DNA from: Sepiola atlantica
Taxonomy: Eukaryota > Mollusca > Cephalopoda > Sepiida > Sepiolidae
NCBI GenBank assembly: GCA_963556195.1
Contig: OY744525.1
Coordinates: 56,175,946 to 56,239,945, forward strand
DNA: 64,000 bases
Reading direction: 5' to 3'
Below, one piece after another: positions 23,825 to 37,236 of the stretch. The notes under the pieces were generated by a model, which worked only from the letters and a program-made list of their open reading frames with translations, did not search any database and was not told the DNA's origin. The position numbers and the translations under genes were made by a program. Numbering within the stretch: the first letter of the stretch is position 1; each line of letters begins with the position of its first letter.

Positions 23825-24512
23825 CTAAGATTTAATAGAGGACCCAAAAGTGGATTTTCGGCTATATTTGAATAGACTGTCATGGGAGGGGGTTTCATTA
23901 GTAGATGTGCAGAGTACTGATCGGATTGAGTGGAACAGATTGGGTAGAACGTTTTCCCAATGGGAGAGTGGCATGTTATGAAAATATAAAGTTACCTGGA
24001 TAGCTTTCCATTGAGTGCCATTTAGCTTCTCTACTTGTGCGTTACTTTCTGGATATCTGGTATCTACTTGTTTTCGATGTGACAATGCCCTTTTTATGCA
24101 GGTAGTTTCTGGTTTCTTCAGTGACAAGGAAATCAATAGCCCGATTAGAGTGTATCATATCTGGCATACCAAACATCGAAAATAGTTGGTTACGGCAATG
24201 GTGATGGTTTTGCTGGTCATATCTTACAGGGAATGGTAAATGAGGAAATTTGTCAATTACCATAAGTAAATATTTGTTACCACGTATAGATGAAGGTCCT
24301 TTAAAATCTATATTTAGTCATTGGAATGGCAGTATAGCTTTTACGAGTGTCTCTTTGCCACTAGCCATGAATTTAAGTTTCAAATACTGGCAGGATGTAC
24401 AGGAATTTGTTACATTTTTCATTTGGTCTAAGGAGGATGGGAGGTTTCTTGCCCTAGTAAAATGAAAAAGGCGTGTAACTCCAGGGTGACACAATTGAAG
24501 ATTGTATTGCAT
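23825..24512 (-). pseudogene. Ty3/gypsy integrase fragment
   Basis: On the minus strand, a zinc-binding segment (LCHPGVTRLFHFTRARN, CTSCQYLK) is followed by the integrase core (NQLFSMFGMPDMIHSNRAID, NAQVEKLNGTQWKAIQVTL). Frameshifts divide it near 24130 and 24270. It is a separate element from the gypsy copy beginning at 24786, because integrase sequence occurs in both. Confidence 0.85.
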
Positions 24513-24785
24513 CTATTATCTCGGGGAACATTTTCCCGTGTGTATCATAAGATTGGAAATGGCTGCCACCATGTTCTATATATTGTTACCTGCTAGGGGC
24601 AGATAACTCTGTCCGGCCGGACACAAGAGCAGATCACTCTACTTTACTTATATATGCCCCTCCCCGCCCGTAACCACGGAATGAAGGTCATCTCTTCATT
24701 TATGCACCAGAGAACTCATGCTTTTTTCCACGCATTTGTGGGGAAAAACTTCTTTGCACTCATACCCTTCGACATGAGGGTAGTC

Positions 24786-27700
24786 TTAATGGTAGGACCT
24801 CGACCGGGCGTGTTTCTTCCCACTACCTCTGTGGTGTTGTCCATCTCCATCTGTTCTTCTCGGGTTCATTGGATGACGTGACATTGACGTCCATAACCTC
24901 ATAAGGGCTTGTTGCCGTGGGGGTTCAGAATTTATTGAAGGGTCTGAGGTTTTCAGTGTGGAGCAATGTGGGCTATCAACAACTGGGTAGAACTTCTGGA
25001 GGAAGTGATGGTTCCTTAACGTTACCCAATTGCTCCCATCCACCCACACTTAGTACTGTCGGTTGCCACCTTTTTCCACAATCATCCTCTGTCTTTCTCT
25101 ATTGACGAGGGTGGGGACCATCTTGGTTCTGGATCTGGACGAAATCTCCGACTTTTAGTTCCCAGAGGGGACATCAATGCTGGTTGTAGAACTCTTCGTT
25201 CCGCATGTGCCTTTTGGCCATCGCAACCTCCTTTAGTTTATCTATCTCTTTCCACTCCTTCCATGTTTGGTACTTATCCCGTAGGACTGGGAGGTAATCC
25301 TTAATAACCCGCATTATACAGCATTATATCTGGGAACATGTCAAGGTCCTGAACGGGTGTGTTACAATGAGTCAGCAGTGTCCAGGCAACACAATCATGG
25401 CATAGGTGTCCACAGTTATCTATATTGTTGGCGAGTATACACTTAGCGGTCTTTACTGCTACCTCTGCGCGCCCATTGCTTTGAAGGTAGTACACTGATG
25501 GCATTCATTTCCATATCCCCCAGTTCTTCAAAAAGGAGTCATACTCCTGGGACATAAAAAAGGTCCTCCATCCAATGAAATCTTTTCCGGTGCATCATAT
25601 GTGCAAAACCATGTTTTCATCGTATCACACACGGTTTTGGCCTTCCCTCTGGCATTAGGGTCACCTTCTATCCAGTATACCAATCAGTGTATACTAAGTA
25701 CTGTTTACCCTATATATCGACAAAGTCCACTACAACTTGTTGAAATGGAAATTCTGGTGACATCAAGGGTTCCTTCGGCTGAGAGGGCTCAATTGTGTTG
25801 CGAAACTGGGATCTGTTCTGACTGATGCTAGCATCCAGCCCTGGCCAGAACAACCGTTGTCTTGCTTTTGCCAGCATGCCGTTTACACCTTGATGTGCAG
25901 AATACCTCTGCTCGAAGTTGTTGAGGTATAAAATTTTGTTGCCTTTAGTTATCACTCCTTCCAGACAGTATAATCCCTCGCACATGGACCAAAAAAAACC
26001 CGAGCTATCATGGGAGGTCATTGCGTGACTCGGGGAAACCTTTTTGCACCAAGTCTGCTATAGTCCGGCATTCTTCATCTGTAGCCGCAGCAACCACGAT
26101 TTGTTCCCATGTTATCACCGTTAGCTTAGGTTGCTGTCGTACATTTACATGAAGGCCGCTTTGATCCCGGTGTCTCTCATTTGGGACGGGCTCTTTGCCA
26201 TACCTACTGGGTATTGGGAAGCACAATCAGATGCTGCATTGTGTTTTCCGGGGCATTGTCTAATCCGGAATTTGTAATCAGGCTTCATTCTTTGAAGCTT
26301 AAGAGACGAGGGGTTTTAATGTTTTCTAGAACCTGATCAGAAAATATTTTTGTCAGTGGTTTGTGGTCCACTATCGGCAGCAAATCTGGGCATCTGAGTA
26401 CAAACATACGACAGGACTCTAACCTGTAGATAAGGGTCAAGGGCTTCTCTTTCCACTGGTGCGTAATGCGATTCTGCATTATTGGTAAATGAGCTTCCAG
26501 TGACCCTCCCTACAACTCACGTCTGCTTCACCAGGGCATTTGCAATGTTTCTGAAGCAAGAAGTATGCAATCCCTGTTATACTATAGTCTGTTGTAGTTC
26601 TGTTGATTTCGAATGTTTTAACCCCATTTTCAATTTTCTTTACGATCACCCTCTTTGTCTCTTGAAATAGGCATTCCAGTGTCTCATCCCAATAGAACTT
26701 TCGATTCTTCTTCCGTAATATTTCCCGTAAGTGGGCCATCACTTCAGCTTGTGAAAAGGCATTGTACACCTGATTTACGAGTCCAAACCAGGATCTAACG
26801 CTGGTGATATTCGTAGGTGTAGGGAAGTGAAGGATAGCTTCTGTCATCTTTTTTTGTGGATTTAACACCATCAGCAGTGATAAGAAACCCAGAAAATTCC
26901 ACCTCTGTTTCAGTGAAATGGAACTTGTCAGGGTTAAACACAATACCCTTATCCGCACAGTGGATGATGTAGTCGATTATGTTCCCATATAGGGACTCTA
27001 TCGAATTGTCCCATAGGAGGCTGTCATCTATGCACCGAGTTTTCCATGTCATATCTACTGTAATGTCGTTAAACCGACGGGTATATCCATCCCCGGATCC
27101 GTGGAATACTTGAGGGGTTCAACAATACCTGTATCTACCCCACTCAGTAATGAATGTGATGTAGCATCCCATGGCGCTGGAGAGAGCGGTAGGCTGTGGT
27201 ATCCATTCCACGTGTCAAGGACTGTTTTTCTGGTGTGGGCAGGTATCCCAGAGACCTGGTTGAATGGGGACGTAGTGTTGTGCGTTTCCCTCATGGTGAC
27301 GTCATTCAATTTTTGTAGGTCCACCATGTATCTTGGAGACCCGTCTTTTTTTGGTGCGACCACCATCCTAGAACACCAGTTAGTCGTTTTGCCTATCAGT
27401 ATTGCTTCTATTATGTCCAGTGCTACGGCCTGGTCAAGATCTTCTTTCACCTTCTTCTTCCAATGATGGGGGACCGGTATTAGCATGTGAACTGCTGTTG
27501 GTGTTGCGCCCGGTATGAATGTGATATCCAATCTTTGCCTGCCATAGTTTCTAATGATTGGTGTGAACATATATTGAATGCGCTCGACTATAAACTGTTC
27601 TAGTTGGTGTGTGTTGGCTCCTGTTGGTTGGAATGGGATAGTATCCGGTTTTGATGGAACAGAATGTAGCAGGAGTTTGGGAAATCATGGTTACTTCCAC

Positions 27701-28600
27701 TGTCACTGGGAGATTTATCTGAAATTGTCCCCCATCCCACTCAAATGGGGTACTGTGTTTGACTGCATATTGTCACGCCTGTTGCTGGACGACTACCTGG
27801 AATACCGTTAGTAAACATGACCGACTCACTTCTTGACGCCTTGCTCGTAGCTCTCGTTCTGGATGTTGTGAGCTTCCGGCATACTTTTTATTTAAGTGCT
27901 CAGTCAATCCACAATGATGACATATCAGCTTAACCACTGCACAATCTCTCCGATTCATTGCTCCATTAGAGTGTGAAGTCCTTTCACACTCTACAGATCT
28001 CAGCGTATTGTGGAGTCGCAGGGGTCTCGATTTCCCAAGACTGTTGTTCCTGGCCCGACCATTGCACATTAGCAAATGCAAGGTGATGCAGTGTTATGCA
28101 AATGAGGAGTCGACTTGCCTATTGTCAAACAAATCTGTTGAATTTCTGCTCTAGTGTATCAACCTCCGATAATACTTTATTCTGGTGCTCCGGGTTATCG
28201 AGCCCTGCTACTATTTGCCCAGCAACCATGTCGCGCGAATAGTCCACTTGCTGCCCACAACTCCGTTTGTTTGGGAAGTTAATCCTGAATTCACAGAACA
28301 CAGAACTAAAAACTGTGTTACATACTCACCCTCCTCCTTCTGACGGTGCACCTCCTTATGTAATCCGTTGACTGCAATGAATCGTATTTGGTCTAATAGG
28401 TATTCCTCCATGGCAGAATTCAGCATCTCAGGTCGTATTAATTCAAACGGTAGTCTGTTTGCTTCAGACGTACATGTGGCTCTCAGTTCATTTTGGATTA
28501 CAGCTGGATCTCTCAGTTTTTATATCGGGCCCATGTATCCAGAAACAACGTCCATTCACTGTCTGTGGTATCAAGGCCTATTCCTTCTCAAGTGATGAAA
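24786..28600 (-). pseudogene. Ty3/gypsy gag-pol remnant (second family)
   Basis: Minus-strand order from the 5' side: gag-like sequence (RFIAVNGLHKEVHRQKEE, about 28330); CCHC knuckle CHHCGLTEHLNKKYAG (about 27900); RT start (VAPKKDGSPRYMVDLQKLND, about 27360); TWNGYHSLPLSP (about 27210); YVD-region equivalent in RCIDDSLLWDN (about 27040); RNase H near 26370 (VDHKPLTKIFSDQ); integrase zinc region YSAHQGVNGMLAKARQRLFW (about 25880); integrase core tail SVYYLQSNGRAEVAVKTAK (about 25500); and a C-terminal tail to 24786. Stops and frameshifts occur throughout. It resembles the K02A2.6-like gypsy group. No LTR pair was recognised. Confidence 0.85.
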
Positions 28601-29859
28601 GTCAGTTGTTGACGTCACATTGCAGTTGTAGAACACCTCAACAGTTTTGGTCGTTTCCCCAACAATGAGGGTTTGGTGTGGATGTCGTATTAGATAGTGA
28701 GGGGTACCAGAGAAAGAACACCCCAAAAGGTGGGAGGACGCCCTTAAAGGTGGTAGGAGTAGCAGGGAAATCGGAAACGATGTCACTTCTGTTCGGGGCT
28801 GTTTCTGCCCTTCTGCTCCTGACGACCAAGAGAGTAGGACGTGATAACGTGTGCTCTGCACTAGTGACAGAGGCCGACGCACAATGGCACAGATGGTTTG
28901 AATATGTTTCCCCAGTAATTCCTTGATTCTCTCCGTGCATAAAGTCACTACATCTCTGTTTATGTCTATTGTTAAATAAATCTTCTAAAACCCATCCATG
29001 GCGGTGGCAGTGACGGTGATAACGCCGTCCTTGTGGTGTGTCAACAGTCAGGCATACACAGTTATGATGGTGGAAGCACGCACTAACAAGGTACGTTTAT
29101 TAACATGTATATCTAAACTGATTGTGAACTATAAGGCGTTGGGCTTCCCCTGAGAGGAGGTATGCAACAGTCGCACTGAGACTGAAGAACTACTTAGTGA
29201 ACTGAAGGAGGAATTGTTCTGAAAAGGACAGGTTTTGTTCTGAGAAGGACAGAAATATTCACAAGTGTCATTGTTCGTTATTGTCCTGAGGACAGAATGT
29301 ATCCTGAGAAAGATAGCATAATCTCAAAAGACGGGTCAATTTAATGGCTGGGCAAGTTCAGTTAGTCAACATTAGCAGGAGTTGATCGAATCAATGGCTG
29401 GGCTAGTTGAATTAGTTAACAGCCAGGTGATAACCAAAATCGGCAAACAGATGGACTTTACTCTATTATATATGAATGAACAAATCAATGTTTGTGGCGT
29501 GAATTGATAAGTGAAAAAGTAAACATTGAAATATTAGGCTAAAAAGACAAGTCATTTTGATGACGTTGACCTTCAAACAGTAAGGCTAATTTAAACTTTT
29601 GCACAAAGAAACCCTCTCAATTTCTGAGACGACTTCAGAACTTTTGTAAGCGACAGTAAAAAAAGATGAAATCATACATCATGTTTACCTCTAGCATCTG
29701 CCTTCAGCGTGCAAGATTGTTTTAGCAGCAATGCATGAGGGTGCATCTACTGCAAAATATTCGGCTAAGTAAAAAACAAACTGTTAACCTTGGCCAATGT
29801 AAATAAAATCTCACATAGAAATTGTTTTCTTTTCTTTGTTTTTTATTTAAAGTAAAAAA
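28601..29859. other. Gypsy 5' flank; no gene recognised
   Basis: This may include the 5' leader and LTR of the minus-strand gypsy element. The repeated GAAAAGGACAG / GAGAAGGACAG motif near 29222-29310 is the only notable structure. Open frames at 28571-28948 overlap each other on both strands and are unsupported. Confidence 0.4.
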
Positions 29860-30310
29860 GAAATGGTCGACTATAGCCGAGGGCAACCCGAAGGCTCCCT
29901 TTTCATTAGCAACTACACTGAGATGTAGGGGAGGGCACCACTCCTTTCCCAGGATTACTCCACTTACCCGTGATCCTTCACCTTATCATGCTGAGTGTTT
30001 GCCTCTGATAACATTGCGTGCTGTCCCTCTCTACATCCAGGGTAGCTGTATCAGGAGCGTCATGATATATGGCAGTAGATGCTGGGCCCTCGCAGTCCTC
30101 TCTCGTCCGATCAATGTGATCTCTGACCAAACCCAACACCTCAAGTCAGAGGATTTGCTGAAAACACTACACTTACCCAGCATGGAGGTTATCTTATTCG
30201 AAAGGATGAATCGATTACGCTGCTATGGTCATATGGAACGTTCATCCTCCTGGATAAACCTTTGCAGAAGCATGAATGTCCTAAATCGCAGGAAGATTTG
30301 TAGCAGTCAC
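29860..30310 (+). pseudogene. LINE C-terminal fragment
   Basis: YIQGSCIRSVMIYGSRCWAL and MNRLRCYGHMERSSSWI are typical of the C-terminal part of LINE polyproteins. The upstream stretch VKKKWSTIAEGNPKAPFSLA looks like a separate repeat joined in frame. No RT core is present. Confidence 0.6.
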
Positions 30311-30329
30311 CAATAGGGATTACTTTTGA

Positions 30330-30740
30330 ATACATAATCACTGTCCCTGTGAGCTGACTTGTCCAATCAAATCACAGGGCGCAGTGATATCGTTAGTTCC
30401 CTAAGGGACTACTTATGTCCCCTTAGGGTTCGACGAAAAAGATCAGACGATCTCCTGGCACCAGCTTGGACACATCGCAGAGAGCTCCAGCGAGGAAACG
30501 CTCTCTCCTGCCGCCGTCGCCCACTTAACGACTACTACCATGGGCAGCCCTAAGAACTCTTATATTCTTCCTCTTCCTCAGACGGACACCGTCCCACTCT
30601 CTTCTACCTATACCAAACGGTATAGGTAACCTTGAATTAATAAAACCCCTTTTTGTTATAGTTACAGAAATACTTTTTGTTGTTCCGTTTCTTTACGAGA
30701 AGATAAAAGGATAATCCCTTTCATCCACTCATCATCACCT
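30330..30740 (+). promoter_or_regulatory. LTR-like segment
   Basis: ATTAATAAAACCCC (polyadenylation-like, near 30635) is followed about 100 bp later by TACAGGTTGGCGAGCCAAGG near 30745, which resembles a Ty3/gypsy leader with primer-binding site. It is probably a solo or truncated LTR on the plus strand. The second LTR was not found. Confidence 0.35.
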
Positions 30741-31401
30741 TACAGGTTGGCGAGCCAAGGAAAACTTGGTAGCAAGTGATTGGACAAGACCGCACAGAGT
30801 GGAATCTGGAGACTACTGACCCCTTGAACCGTGAGAAGTGGAGAGTGAGCTTGTGTAAGATCAGACATCGTCTGACCCCTGAACAAGAAAAAAGTGACAT
30901 TAAATGTATAGAAGAAAAAAAGAAGTTTAACAAAGGGACATGAACTACAATCATTTGAGTCTTTAGTATGACTCGACCGACCCATTAGCAAACACTCTCA
31001 CCCTTATGCCAAATAGGCTGGTTATTTAAAGTAAACTGATTTATTTTTGAAAATTATTATTTTTATGGTTTCAAATTGCTCAAGTTCATTATTTCACAAT
31101 TTATGTGAAATAATTAACTCTAACAATTTGATTTAAAGACAAAAATAACATTTTGTAAAAATAAATCTGATTGCTTCGAACAAAACAAAAACTAGAAAAA
31201 TAATTGCTGTGCAAGAATTTATTTAACTTTCATAATTTAATTTAAAAACATAAAAATATTTTATTGCTGCATAACTTTTCTCTACCGGTGTGCAAATTAT
31301 TATATCTCTCAGTTCAATCTCTACCACTTGGGGTAATTTGGAGATTGCTTCATAAACTTTTTTTTTGAGGCAATTCCCCTGATTTTGAAATACAGTTCTA
31401 T
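30741..31401. other. No gene recognised
   Basis: AT-rich sequence without a supported feature. Confidence 0.4.
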
Positions 31402-31790
31402 TCCATGAAAAATCCCAGTATACTGAAATCATATGCCCTTAATAGGGTTAAGATTAAAATTCATATACACTAAATGTACAAAAACAAGGAAATTCCCAAA
31501 TTTTTACACTTTTATTGTCATTAAGGGTATGCGAGCACAACAGGGCTATGTATTTTACTGATAGGAATTTTTCTTCAGCGCACCTCACACACTTCATCCA
31601 CTCATGCATAGAGATTTATACTGTAGTGATGTGATAATGAAATGGTTTGGTTGATATGTAGTTATACCTTTAATGACAATAAAAGTGTAAAAATTTGGGA
31701 ATTTCCTTGCTTTTGTACATTTAGTGTATATGAATTTTAATCTTAACCCTATAAGGGCATATGATTTCAGTATACTGACATTTTTCATGG
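31402..31790. repeat. Fold-back repeat with ~128-bp arms
   Basis: 31402-31528 and 31659-31789 are near-identical inverted copies (CAGTATACTGAAATCATATG on the left). The loop of about 130 bp has no ORF. Confidence 0.85.
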
Positions 31791-33069
31791 AGTGTCACTA
31801 CTTTTGTAAAGGCTATGCCTCAACACAATGCCTTCTCATAAGGTGTTTTGGAATTTTCTGGAAAACTAAAATTAAACTGAAATTAAAATGCCATCAACTA
31901 GACCCTAGAACCTCTATCTCTGCCAAAAATCAGCTGAATCCATCAAATAGTTGATGAGATACAGGGTGGCACATATGTACGCACACACACAGATAACATG
32001 ATTTCATGATTGAACTTTCTGGATCTCTGGGTTGCCTTGACTAATGATGCTGAAATTCTACACACTTATAGAACCTATCAAATAAGAATTTTGTGCAAAG
32101 TTTTAACTAATTTGGTTTATTGATTTTTGAGTTATGATTGATCAAAGAAATGAGATTTCCAGCATAGGCCATTCGTGGAGTCTATTAAGGAATAGAGCAC
32201 TCTCGCGCCTCCCTTGATTTAAATGAATAACCTGGATTCGTTGGATTGTTGGCCAGATATTATCATGTCTGGTCTTCTTGCTTGAATGAGTTATTATTAT
32301 TATTATTATTATTAATTTTTTTTTCTTGTTTGACTTTTTTAACAAATGCTAAAACATTTTTAATTTTTCATTGTGTATGATTTTGTGACTTGCCTTATTG
32401 CACATTAGAGATAAACTTAAAAGCCTTATCTTGATTAAAGAATCTATTTTTCATTCATTTTACAATCATCTTTTGAATAGATTATTTAACATGATCATCT
32501 TTTAAACTTCTGATATTTCCTTATTTCAAATGTTAAAGAAAGACCAAGTTAAACATTTTATTTATTCACATCATAAAGACGTGTTTCAGGAGTTGTATTG
32601 AGAAAGTTGCATGAACAATTTATAAATAAAACTGACTTACATTTTGTTGATTATTTTTTCTGGGAGGCTATGTGTGATCTCAGATTTACCTTCCTTGGAT
32701 TATATTCAAGTTATCTCATTTAAATTATATCTATTAACAAAGAGAATGCAATCTTCTGTCCAGAAGTTTTCCATGACTACGTGTTTGGGTATCTTTTTGC
32801 ATCGGTCATGGTGAAAGGTTGTATTTTCACCACCAGAAAAAAAAAACAGTCGAAGAGAGCAATGTTTGAAGTGATTCTGGCAAAGAACGGTTAAATTGTC
32901 ACTTCTTGGTATAATGCTGAAACAAAACATAGAAAACACACAATAATGAGATAAAGGGATAATATGTGTATTAAACAAATATAGGAAATGTCTCGCAAAA
33001 TAAATTGTATTTTGCAGCTTGAAAAGTCCAATTATGACAATATAACATCCGTTTAGATTACTCTCTTGA
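31791..33069. other. No gene recognised
   Basis: A short (ATT)n tract near 32292 and AT-rich sequence. No coding feature is supported. Confidence 0.4.
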
Positions 33070-33610
33070 ATGCATCTAATATATCGTAAAGTATTGCTCT
33101 GAACAATTACTTACACCTGAGGCTATTCTCTATCTCTACAAATCTACTATTAGACCAGGCATGGAGTACCGTTGTCATATTTGGGCTGGTGAATCTCTGT
33201 CACATTTGATAAGGTTCAGAAATTTTAATTTGTAATATTATTGACCACCCACTTTCGTCTTCTCTGCACCCTCTCTCTCACAGACGTGATGTTGCTAGTC
33301 TCAATCTTTTCTATAAATACTATTATGACATGTGTTATTCTGAATTGTCTAGTCTATTTCCTGCTTCTTTTCTTCCAGCTCGTTTGACTCGGTCTAGTGG
33401 TCTCCATCAATTCGCTGTTTTGATTCCTCATTTTAATATAGCTTTCTATCCCAGTAGCTTATTTCAAAGAACTGCAGGCTTGTGGAACTCTTTCTGCTGA
33501 CTGTTTTCCTCCTACCTATGCAATAATCATCTTTTGTTCTTGTTAGCTCCTTATATCAAGTGGCTTCATGTTTTGTGTGGAGCGATTTTTATAAAAAAAT
33601 AAAAATAAAG
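33070..33610 (+). pseudogene. LINE 3' end
   Basis: The plus strand reads AILYLYKSTIRPGMEYRCHI and then HRRDVASLNLFYKYYYDMC with a frameshift, continuing to the tail AGCTCCTTATATCAAGTGG ... GGAGCGATTTTTATAAAAAA. It belongs to the same family as the minus-strand copy at 5085-5659. Confidence 0.85.
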
Positions 33611-33638
33611 TGTTTTTGGACTGATAAAAAGATGTCAT

Positions 33639-33642
<4 letters not shown>

Positions 33643-33672
<30 letters not shown>

Positions 33673-33691
33673 TATATATATATATATATAT
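33643..33691. repeat. (TA)n microsatellite
   Basis: Dinucleotide tract with one GA interruption. Similar tracts lie at 13919-13952, 34366-34416, 34661-34700, 35672-35706, 36211-36261, 36593-36611 and 36868-36898. Confidence 0.95.
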
Positions 33692-34363
33692 AACATATAT
33701 AATACTTATAAATAAACATTAAATTATTTATAACCTACAGACAGGGTTCGACGAATGTATTCGAAATATATATACATATATATTTGAACAAATTTTTCGT
33801 GGTACAGAATTTTATAATAGTTTTAAATATAATGAACGGAGTCATAGCGAGTCAAGGCACTATCACAAGAAGAAAAAAAAAAGGGAGAGGAAATATTGAA
33901 TAATATATTTAATTGTCGACTAAAAACTTTTAAAAGGAATAAAAAGATCACTAAAATTGACAGAATAAGAACTAATTCTCTAGGTACCTTTCGGCCGACA
34001 CATTGTCAAGAGAAAACGTCGGCAAATATTGCTTAAAAACGTGGGAAAGAGTAACGTGGGGAGAAAAATAAAAGGAGACTGAATCACGCCATTAAACCGA
34101 TAAGGAATAAATGTATATATAACAGTTTCTATTAACTAAAGTAAGACTAATAAGAAACCCTGTAGGACAAAGGCATTTCATTTATTAGTAATTTGTCTGC
34201 GACTATGTAGAGTGTAATGAGATATGTTAAATGTACAGAATACATTTGTTTCCATACAATGAAAAGAATGCACAAGCTAAAAAAAAAAAAAAAAAAAAAA
34301 AAAAAATAGACGGGCATGCAAAGCACATAACAGGACGTAAATTTTCCATTTTTATCTTCTTTC

Positions 34364-34420
<57 letters not shown>
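33692..34420. other. No gene; poly(A) and (TA)n tracts
   Basis: An A-run lies near 34280-34306 and a (TA)n tract at 34366-34416. No ORF is supported. Confidence 0.5.
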
Positions 34421-34423
<3 letters not shown>

Positions 34424-34890
34424 GTTAAAATGGAAAAATGGAAAACCTGAAACATTTTGCCCAACTGTTGTATGGATTTTTTCAAGAGAAAAAAAAGGCT
34501 AAAAGTGGCACAAGACAAGAAGATTTATAATGTGGGGAAATATATATAGTAATCAGGGTATAATAAATTTAAATCTATGTAGGGAAAGAAAGATGAATAA
34601 ATATGTATATATATATATAAATAAATTAAATTTTTAAAAAAAAATTGACTTTTTAAAATATTATATATATATATATATATATATATGCATATATATATAT
34701 TTGTTTACCTTCCTTCCCTACACAGATTTAAATTTATTATACCCTTATTACTACATATATATACCCCTAAATTCCAAATCTTCTCGTCTTTTGACACTTT
34801 AAGCCTTTTTTTGTCTTGAAAAAGCCCACGCAATAGTTGGGTGAAATGCTGAGTTTCAGGTCGTTCGTTTTTCCATTTCAATTCATACCG
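34421..34890. repeat. Inverted repeat with (TA)n centre
   Basis: 34421-34590 and 34712-34890 are inverted copies at roughly 75-80% identity (TATAATAAATTTAAATCT is shared). The spacer holds a (TA)n tract. The arrangement recalls inverted terminal copies of Penelope-like elements, but no RT or GIY-YIG domain is present. Confidence 0.7.
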
Positions 34891-35670
34891 TCAGATTTAT
34901 TTTATCCTTTTATTGTCAAATATATCATTTAACTTACCTTTATAAACATTGAGCCAGTTTATCCTCTTTTAAAAACCTGTGACACTATCTCCGTAAACAC
35001 TTTTTTCGTTAGTCCAAAAGTTTCAGCATATGATTAGTCCTTGTCCGTGGGCGAACACGTGATTGATCACAAGCTTCCTTGGACCATTCCAAGACAATCC
35101 AGGGCAAAAAGCATGTGACAAGAAAACACATACTTCAACCACAAAATAACAACAAACAAATGATGTCCATTTTAAACATTAACACGTTTTATTAAGTATG
35201 AAAATAATTACAAAAATATAAAGATGTCAATTTTTCTCAAACCTTCAGCATAAAAAAACAAAAAAACAGAGCTGAGGAAATGTCTTAATGCCCAACACTA
35301 TTATTACTATGGAACACACTCCATAAAAAAATGAGAGAAAAAAAAAATAATACTTTGCCAGTGTTTGCATTCACTATTTATCTCGATATATTACAAAAAC
35401 ATTCATATAAAAATCATAGATTTACATTTTTTATATAAATTATTATTTATTGTTGACCTAATACAAACAAAAAAAAAAAAAAAAATTACTTTTTATTAGA
35501 GAGGAGAAGTTTTTCTGAATTCATTTCAGGTGGCTGGGTAAGTCCGAGGTAGTTGTCTGACTTGCTATTTGCTTTCTCGTTTTCCTTCACTATTTGAAAT
35601 GGTTTCCTCTCGAGGCTAGGAAAAGGCACATGTTTTACTTGCTTATGTTTGCATGATGGGATGGAAGTAC

Positions 35671-35671
<1 letters not shown>
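34891..35671. other. No gene recognised
   Basis: AT-rich sequence with a poly(A) tract near 35468. No feature is supported. Confidence 0.4.
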
Positions 35672-35709
<38 letters not shown>

Positions 35710-36208
35710 CGTATTTCTTAATTGGGAGAGTTTCCCAGCAGAGTGCTCAATTATTAATGCAAAAGTAAAATTAACTAGATAATTGATAAGAGCATGATAT
35801 TTATTAATATTAAATAAAGCGTTACAACAACATCCGGACCAAGGTTTCAGATCCGAGAAAATCGAACCTTCATCAGCGGAGTCGTATAGCTTAATGAGTG
35901 AGAACAACCGCCAGGAATTTCAAAATATTGTCCGTTGGAAAGATGGAACACTTTCAAATTTAAAATTGTCACGTGCGTGGAATATACATAGTCAGTTTTA
36001 AAAAAACCTTTCCATAACTGACTACGTATATTCCACGCACGTGACAATTTTAAATCTGAAAGTGTTCCATCTTTCCAACGGACAATATCTTGAAATTCCT
36101 GGCGGTTGTTCTCACTCATTAAGCTATACGACTCCGCTGATGAAGGTCCGATTTTCTCGGATCTGAAACCTTGGTCCAGATGTTGTTGTAACGCTTTATT
36201 TAATATTA

Positions 36209-36261
<53 letters not shown>
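35672..36261. repeat. 418-bp palindrome flanked by (TA)n tracts
   Basis: Arms of about 200 bp (35798-35997 and 36016-36215) are almost identical inverted copies around an 18-bp loop. (TA)n tracts lie on both sides (35672-35706 and 36211-36261). No ORF is credible. The near-identity of the arms indicates a recent event. Confidence 0.85.
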
Positions 36262-36265
<4 letters not shown>

Positions 36266-36581
36266 TATATAAATACACATTGGTCTTTATTATAGAGTGA
36301 AGGGTAATTACAATGTTGAGGAATATTTTGTTTACATGGTGGGGCATAAAGATCTCCCACATTGTAATGGGTACTGTGCAAGCTATGGAAAGGCAGAATA
36401 GCTTTGAGTCGGTAGGCTAGGATCTACCATTTTTAAAAATTTTCTTTAATTATTATAGCTATCCCAAATCAAAATTTTACTTTCATTTATCGATACTATA
36501 CATTATTTTGATGGAATAAAAATATATATGCTTGTGCACAAATAATTGAGCACACTGGTTATTTCTCGTATAACACTGAAT

Positions 36582-36612
<31 letters not shown>

Positions 36613-36861
36613 TTATTATATAAATATTTAATACGGCTTATGTAAATGTAATTATGTTTCAGCAACTTAATGCTTTGTCGAAACTGAGAAAAAGTGGCAT
36701 TTTTCGGCTCTGGCAAAGAATTAAATCGCTGAAACGTTATTGCGTAAGTCGGATTAAATGTTTATATAATAAATACCTATAAAGCTCTACCTAGCATTGA
36801 GTACTTTTGTAAAAATAAATGGTTTTAAGTTCTTTTTATAAATACATTTGAACTTGTTTAA

Positions 36862-36901
<40 letters not shown>

Positions 36902-37236
36902 AAAAAATATTTCAAAATATTGTCATGTTTACAATCATTTTTTAGATGAGAGAGAGGGGATAACAAATGGTGTTAATCTACAATACAGTTTTTTTATACT
37001 GAAAGTATCAACTGATATAGGTAAGAGTATACGTGAGGGGCCCCCGATAAACCCTGAGAAACCACTGAAAGTATCAACTGATATATTTTAACTTCATTTT
37101 TGCTTCTAAATTTGTTAAAAAAAAAATCCGTTTTTTTTAATTCAAAGAAAAAGCGGAATTCTGTTTTTTTTTTTTTGTAGATCAGAAAAAGACGAATTCT
37201 ACTAAAAAGTGGAGGTTTCACATCCCTGATTAACCC
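36262..37236. other. Non-coding; holds a 44-bp relic of a Merlin terminus
   Basis: 37020-37063 equals the outer end of the Merlin inverted repeat (GGTAAGAGTATACGTGAGGG onward) with a small internal deletion. It is bracketed by a 22-bp direct repeat (36998-37019 and 37064-37085). Nothing else is recognised apart from short (TA)n tracts. Confidence 0.7.

Noticed and set aside
35635..36381. Several frames containing Tyr-Ile runs on both strands
   Set aside because: They read through the palindrome and (TA)n tracts; the two arms give the same peptide from opposite strands.
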